A stretch of DNA of 64,000 nt, from the NCBI RefSeq assembly GCF_002127325.2, contig NC_035437.2:166376263-166440262 (forward strand), written 5' to 3'. The stretch's first letter is position 1. Each line of letters starts with the position of its first letter. The position numbers and the translations under genes are program-made. A model generated the notes under the pieces. The model was not told where the DNA came from and did no database searches. It was given only the letters and a program-made list of their open reading frames with translations. Source of the stretch: Helianthus annuus (lineage: Eukaryota; Streptophyta; Magnoliopsida; Asterales; Asteraceae). Below are positions 23,756 through 34,392 of this stretch, in pieces.

Positions 23756-24480
23756 ACCTTAATGTCGTTTACCAAAATTAATTTTAATCAGGAAAGATTT
23801 AATTGAATTTTGGAGAAATCAGTTGGCATGTCGGTAAGCGGTGCGGACCATGACAACATTGACGAGTTTCACAAAGAAGCAATCACGTGTGAGGTGATAT
23901 TTGAGATCAACGTGTCAGGCCAAAGAGTGCTGTATGAGATGATAATAATTCATAAAGCAGCTTAAAAATCAACAAGTATAGGAGAGATTAGCAATTTTAA
24001 AAACCGTATCCTGCAACTATTTCGTGCATTGCAAGGAATCTGAGCACTCTCCCAAACTGGATATCCACCCGGTGTGGACTTCAAGGTTGATTTTGTAGCT
24101 ACTGAATAATCTCTTGACAGCAAAAAGATCATAAACCTCCGGGTCCAGCTGGTCTTCAATCACACCAGCGAAGATCTCTGTCTTTCTCTTTCAGAAATGG
24201 TGTGCGGATGTTCAATCTATCCCTAGGCTTCTGCACACATTTCATTGTATTCTTTCCTGAGGACCCGATCAAAAACCATAATGACCAAATTTTGGCACAT
24301 GCTTCATTTGGTCGAATTTTCCAATTTCCAATTTCTTTTATCAGATATTATTATTTTTTTTCTTTTTTTTCTTTTCTTTTCCTCTCCATCAAAGGCAACA
24401 ATTTCTTCTGTCGCCTATCTTGTGCAAGGACATTCCACTATCAACAATCCTATGACTATCGATAGTTCCTCCTGGAACTT
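23756..24480 (-). pseudogene. Cop-C remnant of pol (RNase H tail and protease start)
   Basis: The stretch 23756-23990 is a strongly diverged copy of the RNase H end in Cop-H, recognisable from AAGCAATCACGTGTGAGGTG and the flanking order. At 24440-24480 only the first codons of the protease (IVDSG) can be read before similarity stops. The bases between have no recognisable domain. About 3 kb of integrase and reverse transcriptase are gone. The T-rich run at 24345-24380 may mark a deletion or small insertion. Confidence 0.6.
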
Positions 24481-24500
24481 CCTGCACACTCACTCAGAGA

Positions 24501-25634
24501 TTAGTTGGAGAGGGGGACCCAAGCCTTCATAGACTTGGGTTGCCCCTGAGAATCAAGAAATGTAATTTCAACCTCTTGATGATTTGGAAATTTAACGCCT
24601 CCCCCTGAACCTTCACCTGTTTTCGGTCTCCAAGCTTGTTTCTGTTTACCAGATTGTGTATTATGTACAATTTCTGATTTTAAAGGTTGTGACAAGCTAG
24701 GTTTCCTTTTAACAGTTTCCGGTTTTAAAGCCTTTTCTATGACCTTTACATTTTTACGTCGTTGTTTTGTTTCTTGTTCTTTAATTGTGCGTTTATCATG
24801 TTTTGGAGAAACAGGACGACGTTGTGAGTGACCTTGTTCAGAGGGGGTTCTTTCAACAAAATTTGGTTTGGGCGAATTTGTGCAGTCTTTAATGATGTGC
24901 CCAAACTTCCCACATTTGAAACAAGTTCTCCTTTCAACAAACTTAGGAGAATTTGTTCGACTAGCAAATGTCGAACCTGTAGAACCTGAGGTACTTGCTC
25001 TTTCATCACACCCGTTTGTGTGTTGGGTGTAATTGTTATCGCTATTTCGTTTCAAAATCTTGACTTGTTGTACAAAATCGGTGTTTGATTTGTTTTCAAA
25101 AGTCTCAATTTTGTCCGTACCCCTTGATGCTACAAATTTAACATCTTTTGCTTTCTTCTTGTAACGAGCTCCTTTTGATTCAACCTTAGCCTTTGGCTAT
25201 GGAGCTCGTTGTTGTTGTTTACCCTTAAAAGCAATTGGTTGTTGCTTTGTCGGTGATTTCTGATTTCCAAATTGTTTTCTGATTTCAGCCTTTGGAGTTG
25301 GATCACATTGAGTTACAGTAACTCCAGGGATCGTCTTTCCCAAAAACTTGGTTGTGTTATCTTCAAAAACTTTATCAATCAAGGATGGATTGACATTTTT
25401 AATTGGAAAATCATTGTTTGAATAAATTTTAACATCTCCGACCAAAGTGTACAAGAAATTATTGCTTTTAACAGCAAACACACTTTCTTTGTCATTCTTG
25501 ACATCTTTGACAGGATTTATCACTTTCTTGGCAACAGGTTGCACGACAGGAGTAGGAGGATCACAAAGAATATGATTCTCAATTGGAATTTCTACTCCTT
25601 TTGCCTCATCAAGTGATTCATCCTGGTCATTCAC
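24501..25634 (-). pseudogene. Cop-C gag, C-terminal part
   Basis: Two open stretches, 25634-25197 and 25055-24501, belong to the same protein. They are separated by a stop at 25197-25199 and about 140 bases of continuing gag. Visible are NNFLYTLVGDVKIYSNNDFP, the zinc knuckle CFKCGKFGHIIKDC and the closing WVPLSN before TAA. They align with the last third of gag in Cop-A and Cop-H at moderate identity, so Cop-C belongs to a distinct subfamily. Confidence 0.8.
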
Positions 25635-26986
25635 ATCTGATTCATCATCTGAAGAATCACATTCCTCAATAGTTGGAGGACTTTGATTTGAAGCACATGA
25701 TGACTTTTCTTTGTTATCAGATGACCCTCCGATGAATTGTCCGGTTTGAACCCTAGGCCAATAGCAAATTCCTCAACATCAAGAGGCACACTGGGTTCAT
25801 ACCGAGGCATTTCCTCTTCATCGGGCATTTTGGTATAGTTGTGTCTCAAAGGGGGTGGACACGCCTTATACCCTACGCCTTTCACATTACCTTTTGGTTT
25901 TTGAACGTCTATGATGTGATCGAGCACAAATTGGGAGTTAGAATAACTCTCCAACTTTTGCTTGATAGCATCATGCTCGCATTTGGCAATGGCTAACTCC
26001 TTTTTAGTTTCCTCAACAAGATTAATATAATTGTTAATACTAACTTGTTTATGATAAACAACTTTGTTCAATTCGGAAACACTTTTCTTTAGGGTTGCAA
26101 TTACAGATTTAAAATCCTTTTCGTTTTGAGTTAACACCATGTTTGCCTCTCTGCACTTGGACAGTTCAATAACCAAACTTTGATTGTGACTATGAATCGT
26201 TTCAGTTTCACGTTTCAATTCATCACATTTAAGTTTCATATCGGCACAATCACTACATATGCTAGGAGTTTTAGCTTGAACCTGACTTGTAGAATCTGTG
26301 ACATTATCCACAAAGGCAGTCTGAGAAGAGAAAGATCCATCTTCAGTGAGAATCTTCTCCATTTCGCTCGATGTAGCATCAGCTTTCTTGATCAAATCAG
26401 ATTTTTGACCTTTTGTCTCCTTGGCATCATCCGACAAATTATCAGCTTCAGAATCAGTTCTTTCGTTTAAATCTGATTCTTCATTTAAACCTGATTCTTC
26501 ATCCGAGCTGCCACTATATCCTGAACTGTCATCATTTCCCGAAGGTTCATCATCATTGACATTTTTGACAATTTCAGCATAGAACGCAGTTCTTGTTTGA
26601 TCACCGTTTCCTAACTGTATGTCCGGACCACAATCGACACTTGGATCAAATTGAGGCTGTGTTGTGGAAACTTGGGCTTGTACTTGGGTTTGATTGAACT
26701 GTGGACACGGAGAAGAGCTTGTATTGGATTCAAACGCCGTTTGAAGCTTCGGTTGCTGAACAGAACTAGAACTAGCTGAGGGACCAAAACCAGGCAAATA
26801 CACTTCTGTGCTTTGAGTAGGTGTAATCCTTTTGGCTTTTCGAATTTCCACTTCGTTCTTTTGCTCCAACTTCTGAATGAATTCATAGATATTAACATTG
26901 ACAGCATCTAAAACGCCCGTATGCTTTAAAAACTCTATGAATGGGCTCCACTTTGGAGGTAGAGCATCAGCAAACCGTGCTACCAT
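25631..26986 (-). pseudogene. Cop-C gag, middle part
   Basis: These 451 codons include the capsid segment ARFADALPPKWSPFIEFLKH, an acidic SGYSGSSDEESG stretch, a coiled coil and the conserved QFVLDHIIDVQKPKG and CPPPLRHNYTKMPDEEE blocks. The first zinc knuckle seen in Cop-A (CFNCGERGHFKREC) is absent: the frame passes from the capsid to the acidic region without it. The C-terminus shifts frame near 25720 before the next gag block. Confidence 0.82.
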
Positions 26987-27504
26987 TTTCTGTTGAGAGA
27001 TAAGAACACCACTGTGACACCCCAGGAAAACCGGTGAACTATGTAAACTTGCCTAGCTACCTCAGTAAGTGCGTACCAAATTTCGGGACGAAATTTCTTT
27101 CAAGTTGGGGATAATGTGACAACTCGAATTTCTAAGATTGATTTCATACGTATTACAAGAGCATGTGTTTGACTAATTACTTAATTTCACATTTGATTGA
27201 TATGAAAGTATATATATATGTTTGATTGCTTGATTGTGCATAATTGTTTGATTGTGTATAATGGGTTCCATATTGTGAAACTTGTACTGTATGTTAGCTA
27301 GTTAGTGTGAATCATGGCCCAACCTACGAAGGATGTTCCACGAAACATGATGCATGAATCGAAGGATGTCGAAACATATGAAGTCTCGAAACATATCCTT
27401 CGCGCTCGAAACATATCCTTCGAGCACGAAACATATCCTTCGACATTGTTCGGCCCGAAGGATCACGAAACATATCCTTCGATATGTTTCGGCCCAGTCT
27501 TTCC

Positions 27505-27600
27505 AATGGGCTTGGCCCATTACTGTGATACGTATATATGGGAATGCATGAAATCAGTAGTTATTTTTCTAAAAACCCTAGAGCATCTTTACTTGTGACG
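27505..27600 (+). promoter_or_regulatory. Gyp-D LTR core promoter
   Basis: A palindromic TGGGCTTGGCCCA (site II-like) lies just before GTATATATGGG at about 27532-27542. Likely transcription start is near 27570, where AAAACCCTAGAGCATC begins. The AAACCCTA box is a telo-box type element common in plant promoters. Function is inferred from spacing. Confidence 0.55.
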
Positions 27601-28129
27601 GCAACCACAAACTTACGGAGACTTCTTGCTGATCAATTCCCTGTTTTCAATATCGGTTAGTGTTTAATGTATATGCTTTCATGATTTATCGATCGCCTTA
27701 CAATATGTTGTTGATCGGACTTGTATGCTAATCGATTATGTATGTTAATGGGATATGAATGTTATAATTGCCTAATCGTTTTGCAATATGTGTTTTTATG
27801 ATCGGTTAGTATGGATGTTTTGAAAGATACTAGGGTTGTATGTTAATCGGTTGTGCATATTGGTAGGATTTGGATGTTCATCGGATTTGTATGCAAGTTG
27901 GATCTGTTGTGATTAGGGTTAATGATAAGGCTTGTGGATTGGTTGTGATGTATACACTACGGATTGTTATTGTTCACTGTTTTTGAAAACGGAATCGTAT
28001 AGGATAAAGTGTTATGCTTGTTAATCAAATTAGGGTTCTTGAGTGAAACCTTGTGATTATGCTTGTTTGATCCTGTTGACAATAACTGATTAGTGAAATT
28101 GTGTTAATGGATAAAACGTAACTGCCATG

Positions 28130-28345
28130 ACCGAAAGATATCAATGGCCCGAACCATGGTAGTTTGACCGAACCATAATCTGATCGAACCATAGTTGACC
28201 GAAGGATACTGGTTGACCGACAGATAGTTGGACCGAAGGATAGTTAGGACCGAAAGATGTCATGGTCCGAAACATGACATTCGGTCCGAAGGATCATTGT
28301 GACACTTGTTTTCGAAAGATGATAGTATGAGTCGAAGGATACTAG
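28130..28345. repeat. CGAARGAT motif array in Gyp-D LTR
   Basis: About ten copies of CCGAAGGAT/CCGAAAGAT and near variants (CCGAACCAT, CCGACAGAT) occur at irregular 15-30 bp spacing, mostly in one orientation and often preceded by GTTGAC or GGAC. The same core fills the LTR and leader of the unrelated host element Cop-C. Confidence 0.75.
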
Positions 28346-29241
28346 GGTTTTGAATAATGTTTGAACAGTGGAACATACGTTGATTTAATTGACATGCCAT
28401 GCTTAGTGATGAACGTGCAATACTACGTGCCGTGCTGATATGCAAACTGACTGCAATGTGAACAATTAATTGCATGCGTATCATTTTGAACATGAACTGA
28501 TTTGTTATACGTGCATACACTAGGACGTGATTAATTACTTGTGAGTGCATAACTTAGCATACCGAGCAAACCAAGGTGAGTTCACACAGCCAAGGCATGG
28601 GTTCCCAGGGTGGGAATGGGTTGGAAGATTACTTGTGCATACTTTGATACTGTAACGAACGATTAAACTGTTGATGCTTACGAACTACTCAACTGCCTTC
28701 GCACCCACCCTGGTCGGTAAAGACTATGGTCGCGAACGAACTGATAAATTGCCTTCGCACACACCCTGGTCGGTAAAGACTATGGTCGCGAACTAACGAA
28801 CATAATCTTCGCACACATGCCGGTGAGGCCGCGATGGAACTGATACGATACGAAACTTAATTGAACAAACGCACTATTACTCAAACTAAACTATAAACTG
28901 TGAACTCGCTCAACTAGTTTGTTGATTATCTGCTGCATGCCTTGCAGGACCTTAGGTACTTATGGAGCTTGCACTGGAGGAGCGGGACGTTGTGGGCAGT
29001 GGGTTAAGAACGCTATGTTTAAACATTTCGAATAATTGAACTTATGGTTTACTTGGGTTATTTACTTATGCTTCCGCTACTGATACTATGATTGTTTTGA
29101 AACGTCAATTGTATTGAACGGGGTTTTACGAATTACTTTATTTATATTATGCTATGTTCAATATGATTGATGGCTTGATCCTGGTCAGTCACGCTCCCAA
29201 GCGGTGATACTCCGCAGGTGGATTTTGGGGGTGTGACAGAT

Positions 29242-29316
29242 TGGTATCAGAGCCATTGGTTATAGAGAACTTGGTTTTAATATGGGAAAACGTTTTATTA
29301 AAACCAGACTATAACC
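29242..29316 (+). promoter_or_regulatory. Gyp-D primer-binding site and stem-loop
   Basis: TGGTATCAGAGCC (29242-29254), complementary to initiator Met tRNA, lies 3 bp after the LTR. Next, GGTTATAG (29258-29265) pairs with CTATAACC (29309-29316), and GGTTTTAATA pairs with TATTAAAACC inside. The stem is kept in Gyp-B and Gyp-E although the loop bases differ, which argues for RNA structure. Confidence 0.8.
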
Positions 29317-29560
29317 AGAACAGTGCTCTCAACGATCCACAACGACGCTTCGCTCCACGTGCAAGACTCAACTTCCTAGGTAATAAGGTTTATGTTTATT
29401 GCCTACATGCTAGAATTTGCATAGAACTTTGCTCGTAGTATGCTTACATTACCTTGCTCACAACTTGACATTGCATGAGAATACTTATGTGCTTACACTC
29501 TTCTGTCATCGCACTATTCGCGAACCTTTCTCACTTATGTTGCCTTTGATGTGAAGATCA

Positions 29561-32500
29561 ATGGCCGCACGAATTACCATGACTCAAGCCCAGCTAGAGG
29601 CTCTCGTTGCTGCGGCAGTTGCAGCCGCCCAAGCAGGTAGTATACCCTGCAGTATAGACACTAGGATCTTTAGATCCTACATTAATTCTCGTACTTAACT
29701 TTGCCCTATTCGTACACAATAGGTCAACCCGCTCAGCAACAACCTGCGTGTACCTTCAAGACTTTCATGGACTGTCGTCCTAGCTCGTTCAGTGGCACGG
29801 AGGGAGCAGTTGGACTCCTCCACTGGTTTGAAAAGCTCGAGTCAGTTTTCGAGATGTGTGAATGCCCTGAGGCTCGCAGGGTGAAATTCGCCACTGGCAC
29901 ACTTGAAGGGATTGCGCTCACTTGGTGGAACGCACAAGTGCAGATTTTAGGGTTGGCAGCTGCTAACGCCACACCCTGGAATGAATTCAAAGAACTGATC
30001 AAGAGGGAATACTGCACTAGAGAAGACATTCACAAGTTGGAGGACGAGTTGTATAATCTGAAGATGGTTGGTTCGGAAATTGAAGCTTACACCAAGAGAT
30101 CAAATGAGTTGGCTGTGTTATGTCCAACTATGGTGGACCCTCCTTACAAGCGTATCGAGTTGTATCTTAAAGGTTTGGTGCCAGAAATACAGAGCCACGT
30201 TACCTCGGCTAACCTCAACAATATCCAGGAAATACAGCGTCTCGCTCACCGCATCACCGATCAGGCAGTGGATCAGAATAAACTGCCGAAGCGTGTCGGC
30301 GCTACTGCTACAGCTGTTACTTCAGTCACTCCCACTGCTGCTACTTCTGCCACACCCAGCGAGAATAAAAGAAAGTGGGACGGGGATTCCAGCAGGGGAT
30401 CAGCGTCTGTTCAGTCCCAAACTCAGCAACGTCGCACCAACGATTACCAGAGTCCGAGTCAGCAGTCATCGGGCAGTCAGGGACATAGTGGTTATAAGGG
30501 AAATCACCCGTGGTGTAACAGGTGCAACAAACACCACAGTGGAAGATGTCGCAGGAGTCAATGTCAAAGATGCCACAAGATGGGCCATGAGGCCAAAGAT
30601 TGTAGAAGCGCGCGACCAGTGAATCAGAACCAGCAACTTCCACCGCCAGCTCCACAGAATCAGCAGCAGCAGCCACAGCGTGGAAACCGGGGGTGTTTCC
30701 AGTGTGGGGCTGAAGGTCACTACAAACGCGATTGTCCCCAGTTGAACCAGAATCGCAATAACAACAACAACCAGGGCAACGGGAATAACAACAATCAGGG
30801 TAATGGTAACAACAACAACGGGGGAAACAACAACGGCAATGAAGCTCGTGGTCGTGCTTTTGTGTTGGGTCGAGGAGATGCAGTGAATGATCCCAATGTG
30901 GTTATGGGTAAGTTTCTTCTCGACGATATTTATGTTACTGTCTTATTTGATTCGGGTGCTGATACAAGTTATATGTCCATGAAAATGAGTAACTTATTAA
31001 AACGTACACCAACACCTCTAGACACTAAACACGTCGTAGAACTAGCGAATGGTAAAAGTGTAGAAGCCGCTCATGTAGTCAAGGGTTGTAGCATTGTTCT
31101 AGCGGGTCAGACTTTCTCGATTGATCTCATACCCATAGTTTTGGGTAGTTTCGACGTCGTCATCGGTATGGATTGGTTATCCCAACATCATGCGGAGATC
31201 TTATGCAAAGAAAAAGTTATTCGTATTCCTCGCTCCAGTCAGGAACCTCTCGAAGTACAAGGTGACAAGAGTGGTGCTGTGGTTGGCATCATCTCTTACT
31301 TAAAGGCGCAGAAATGTTTACGAAAGGGACATACTGCCATTCTGGCACTTGTCACTGACGCATCAGCTAAGGAAAAGAAGCTGGAGGATATACCAGTTGT
31401 GCGTGATTTTCCTCAAGTGTTTCCTGAAGATTTACCTGGTTTACCTCCTCATCGTCAAGTCGAGTTTCAGATTGAGTTAGCTCCTGGAGCAGCGCCAATA
31501 GCCCGCGCACCATATCGTTTAGCTCCAACCGAACTGGAAGAACTGTCGAAACAGCTGCAAGAGCTCCTGGAAAAGGGCTTTATTCGTCCAAGCTCTTCGC
31601 CTTGGGGAGCTCCAGTGTTATTTGTGAAGAAGAAAGACGGTACGTTCAGGATGTGCATCGACTATCGTGAACTCAACAAGGTGACGGTGAAGAACCGTTA
31701 TCCTCTTCCACGCATAGATGACTTATTCGACCAGTTGCAAGGGTCGTGTTACTATTCCAAGATCGATTTGAGGTCAGGGTATCATCAGCTGAGAGTCCGG
31801 GATGAGGACGTCTCCAAAACTGCTTTCAGAACTCGTTATGGTCACTACGAGTTTCTGGTCATGCCATTCGGGCTTACAAACGCACCTGCAGTCTTCATGG
31901 ATCTCATGAACAGGGTGTGCAAACCGTATCTCGACAAGTTCGTCATCGTTTTCATCGACGACATTTTGATTTACTCCAAGAGTCAGGAGGAGCATGAGCA
32001 GCATCTACGTATTATCTTGGAACTTCTTCGAAAAGAGCAACTGTACGCAAAGTTTTCAAAATGCGACTTCTGGCTTCGTGAAGTCCACTTCTTAGGTCAT
32101 GTGGTAAACAAGGATGGGATTCATGTCGATCCATCCAAGGTTGATTCGATCAGAAACTGGCCAGCACCACGTACACCGACAGAGATACGCCAATTTTTGG
32201 GTTTGGCAGGTTACTACAGGCGATTTATTAAAGACTTCTCCAAGATCGCGCAACCACTTACTATGCTAACACAGAAAGGTGTCGTTTACAGATGGGGTAA
32301 TACGCAAGAGACCGCTTTCCAGTACTTAAAGGATAGGCTTTGCAGCGCACCTATTCTTTCATTGCCAGAGGGCACGGATGACTTCGTGGTCTATTGTGAC
32401 GCATCGATACAGGGGCTTGGTTGTGTATTGATGCAACGGGATAAAGTTATCGCATACGCCTCTCGGCAACTCAAGGTTCATGAACGGAATTATACGACGC

Positions 32501-34308
32501 ACGATTTAGAGCTGGGAGCTGTTGTTTTCGCGCTTAAGATATGGCGACACTACCTGTACGGTACCAGGTGCACGATTTACACCGATCACAGGAGTCTCGA
32601 GCATATCCTTAAGCAAAAGGATTTGAATATGCGTCAACGAAGATGGGTTGAACTTCTGAACGACTACGAATGCGCCATCAAGTATCATCCAGGCAAGGCC
32701 AATGTTGTGGCTGATGCCCTCAGTCGGAAAGACACTCTACCTAAGCGCGTGCGAGCGCTACAGCTTACCATTCAGTCCAGTCTTCCTGCACAGTTACGAG
32801 CTGCTCAGTTAGAAGCACTGAAACCCGAAAACGTCAAAGCTGAAGCCTTACGCGGCTCAAGGCAACGCATGGAACAAAAGGAAGACGGCGCCTACTATGT
32901 AACGGGGCGTATTTGGGTCCCACTTTATGGCGGTTTACGCGAACTTGTGATGGATGAAGCGCACAAGTCTCGCTACTCGGTACATCCGGGGTCGGATAAG
33001 ATGTACCACGATATCAGAACAACTTATTGGTGGCCAAACATGAAAGCTCTTATCGCAACTTACGTCGGCAAGTGCTTAACTTGTGCAAGGGTTAAAATCG
33101 AGTACCAGAAACCATCAGGCCTACTTCAGCAACCAGAAATACCGCAGTGGAAATGGGAAGAAATTTCCATGGATTTCGTTACGGGCTTGCCTAGATCCCA
33201 GCGTGGGAATGACACTATTTGGGTAATCGTTGATCGACTCACAAAGTCTGCTCACTTCTTGGCTATCAAGGAAACGGATAAGTTCTCCACCCTAGCAGAT
33301 GTTTACCTTAAGGAAGTTGTTTCGAGGCACGGAGTGCCCACTTCTATTATTTCGGATCGCGATGCACGATTCACGTCAGAGCTTTGGCAAGCGATGCACA
33401 AATCCTTCGGCTCACGATTAGACATGAGCACAGCATATCATCCTCAGACGGATGGGCAGTCTGAGCGAACTATTCAAACTCTAGAAGACATGCTCCGAGC
33501 GTGTGTTATCGATTTCGGCAACGGCTGGGAAAAGCACCTCCCTTTGGTGGAGTTCTCGTACAATAACAGTTACCATACCAGCATTCAAGCCGCTCCATTC
33601 GAGGCATTGTACGGACGTAAATGCCGGTCACCTCTCTGTTGGGCAGAGGTGGGGGATAGTCAAATTACGGGTCCAGAGATTGTTGTGGACGCCACAGAAA
33701 AGATAGCACAGATACGGCAACGCATGGCGGCAGCACGCGACCGTCAGAAAGCCTACGCGGACAAGCGTAGAAAGCCATTGGAATTTGAGGTCGGGGACCG
33801 GGTTTTATTGAAAGTTTCACCCTGGAAGGGTGTGGTTCGTTTTGGTAAAAGAGGCAAACTGAATCCGCGGTACGTCGGACCGTTCGAAATCTTAGAAAAG
33901 ATTGGCAAGGTAGCCTACAGATTAAACCTACCTCCTGAACTCGGTGCAGTTCACAATGTATTTCACGTGTCGAATCTGAAGAAGTGCCTGTCAGATGAGA
34001 CCCTCATAGTTCCTTTTAAGGAACTCACTATCGACAAGCGGTTGCAGTTCGTCGAGGAACCAGTTGAAATCACGGACCGGGATGTTAAGGTCCTCAAACA
34101 CAAGAGAATCCCTCTTGTGCGAGTTCGTTGGAACTCCCAGCGTGGCCCAGAGTATACATGGGAACGCGAAGACCAGATGAGAGAAAAGTACCCCCAGCTA
34201 TTCGAAACCAATGCATCCACTTCTGAGGCTGAAGCTACTACTACTGAATTTCGGGACGAAATTCCAAATCAACGGGGGGATGATGTGACACCCCAGGAAA
34301 ACCGGTGA
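29561..34308 (+). CDS. Gyp-D gag-pol polyprotein
   Basis: One frame, open from 29686, runs to TGA at 34306-34308. With the exon at 29561-29636 it gives about 1553 residues. Gag has a capsid core (TWWNAQVQ), a basic linker and CCHC knuckles [14 protein letters not shown] and [14 protein letters not shown]. Protease [10 protein letters not shown] is at about residue 416 of the 1535-codon exon-2 frame. RT has [11 protein letters not shown] near 751, RNase H has [10 protein letters not shown] near 899, and integrase has HPG/CLTC near 1094-1120. The DDE residues lie near 1158, 1218 and 1254, followed by [10 protein letters not shown] and a chromodomain-like tail ending EKYPQLF. I start at ATG 29561 because Gyp-B conserves that exon; unspliced, the first ATG is near 29767. 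The last 25 bases of the frame lie inside the 3' LTR. No inactivating change is seen. Confidence 0.92.
29637..29722 (+). other. probable 86-bp intron in Gyp-D gag
   Basis: GT at 29637-29638 and AG at 29721-29722 bracket 86 bases with an in-frame stop at 29683-29685. Splicing joins CAAGCAG to GTCAACCC, keeping the frame with a phase-1 GGT codon. The acceptor region CGTACACAATAG is identical in Gyp-B. The intron explains why the long frame lacks an ATG near its start. Confidence 0.6.
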
Positions 34309-34392
34309 ACTATGTAAACTTGCCTAGCTACCTCAGTAAGTGCGTACCAAATTTCGGGACGAAATTTCTTTCAAGTTGGGGATAATGTGACA
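34271..34392 (+). promoter_or_regulatory. Gyp-D duplicated polypurine tract and LTR-start module
   Basis: AACGGGGGGATGA precedes TGTGACACC (LTR edge, 34284). About 100 bp later AAGTTGGGGATAA precedes a second TGTGACAAC (34386). Both are preceded by AATTTCGGGACGAAATT. Here the outer copy is the LTR edge, shown by the ACCAC target duplication and by its presence at both LTRs. Confidence 0.75.

Larger units (their letters stand above)
27013..29238 (+). repeat. Gyp-D 5' LTR
   Basis: A 2226-bp LTR. It contains the duplicated TGTGACA near its start (27115-27121) and a U3 array of CGAAACATATCCTTCG units at about 27328-27505. A TGGGCTTGGCCCA palindrome lies near 27508, with a TATATATG box near 27533. 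A second CGAARGAT array is at about 28130-28345, and a tandem pair of about 62 bp with CACCCTGGTCGGTAAAGAC at 28695-28795. Confidence 0.95.

Noticed and set aside
27314..27598. 94-codon frame present twice (also 34585-34869)
   Set aside because: Both are inside the Gyp-D LTRs and consist of the CGAAACATATCCTTCG array. Identity of the copies reflects LTR identity, not selection on a protein.
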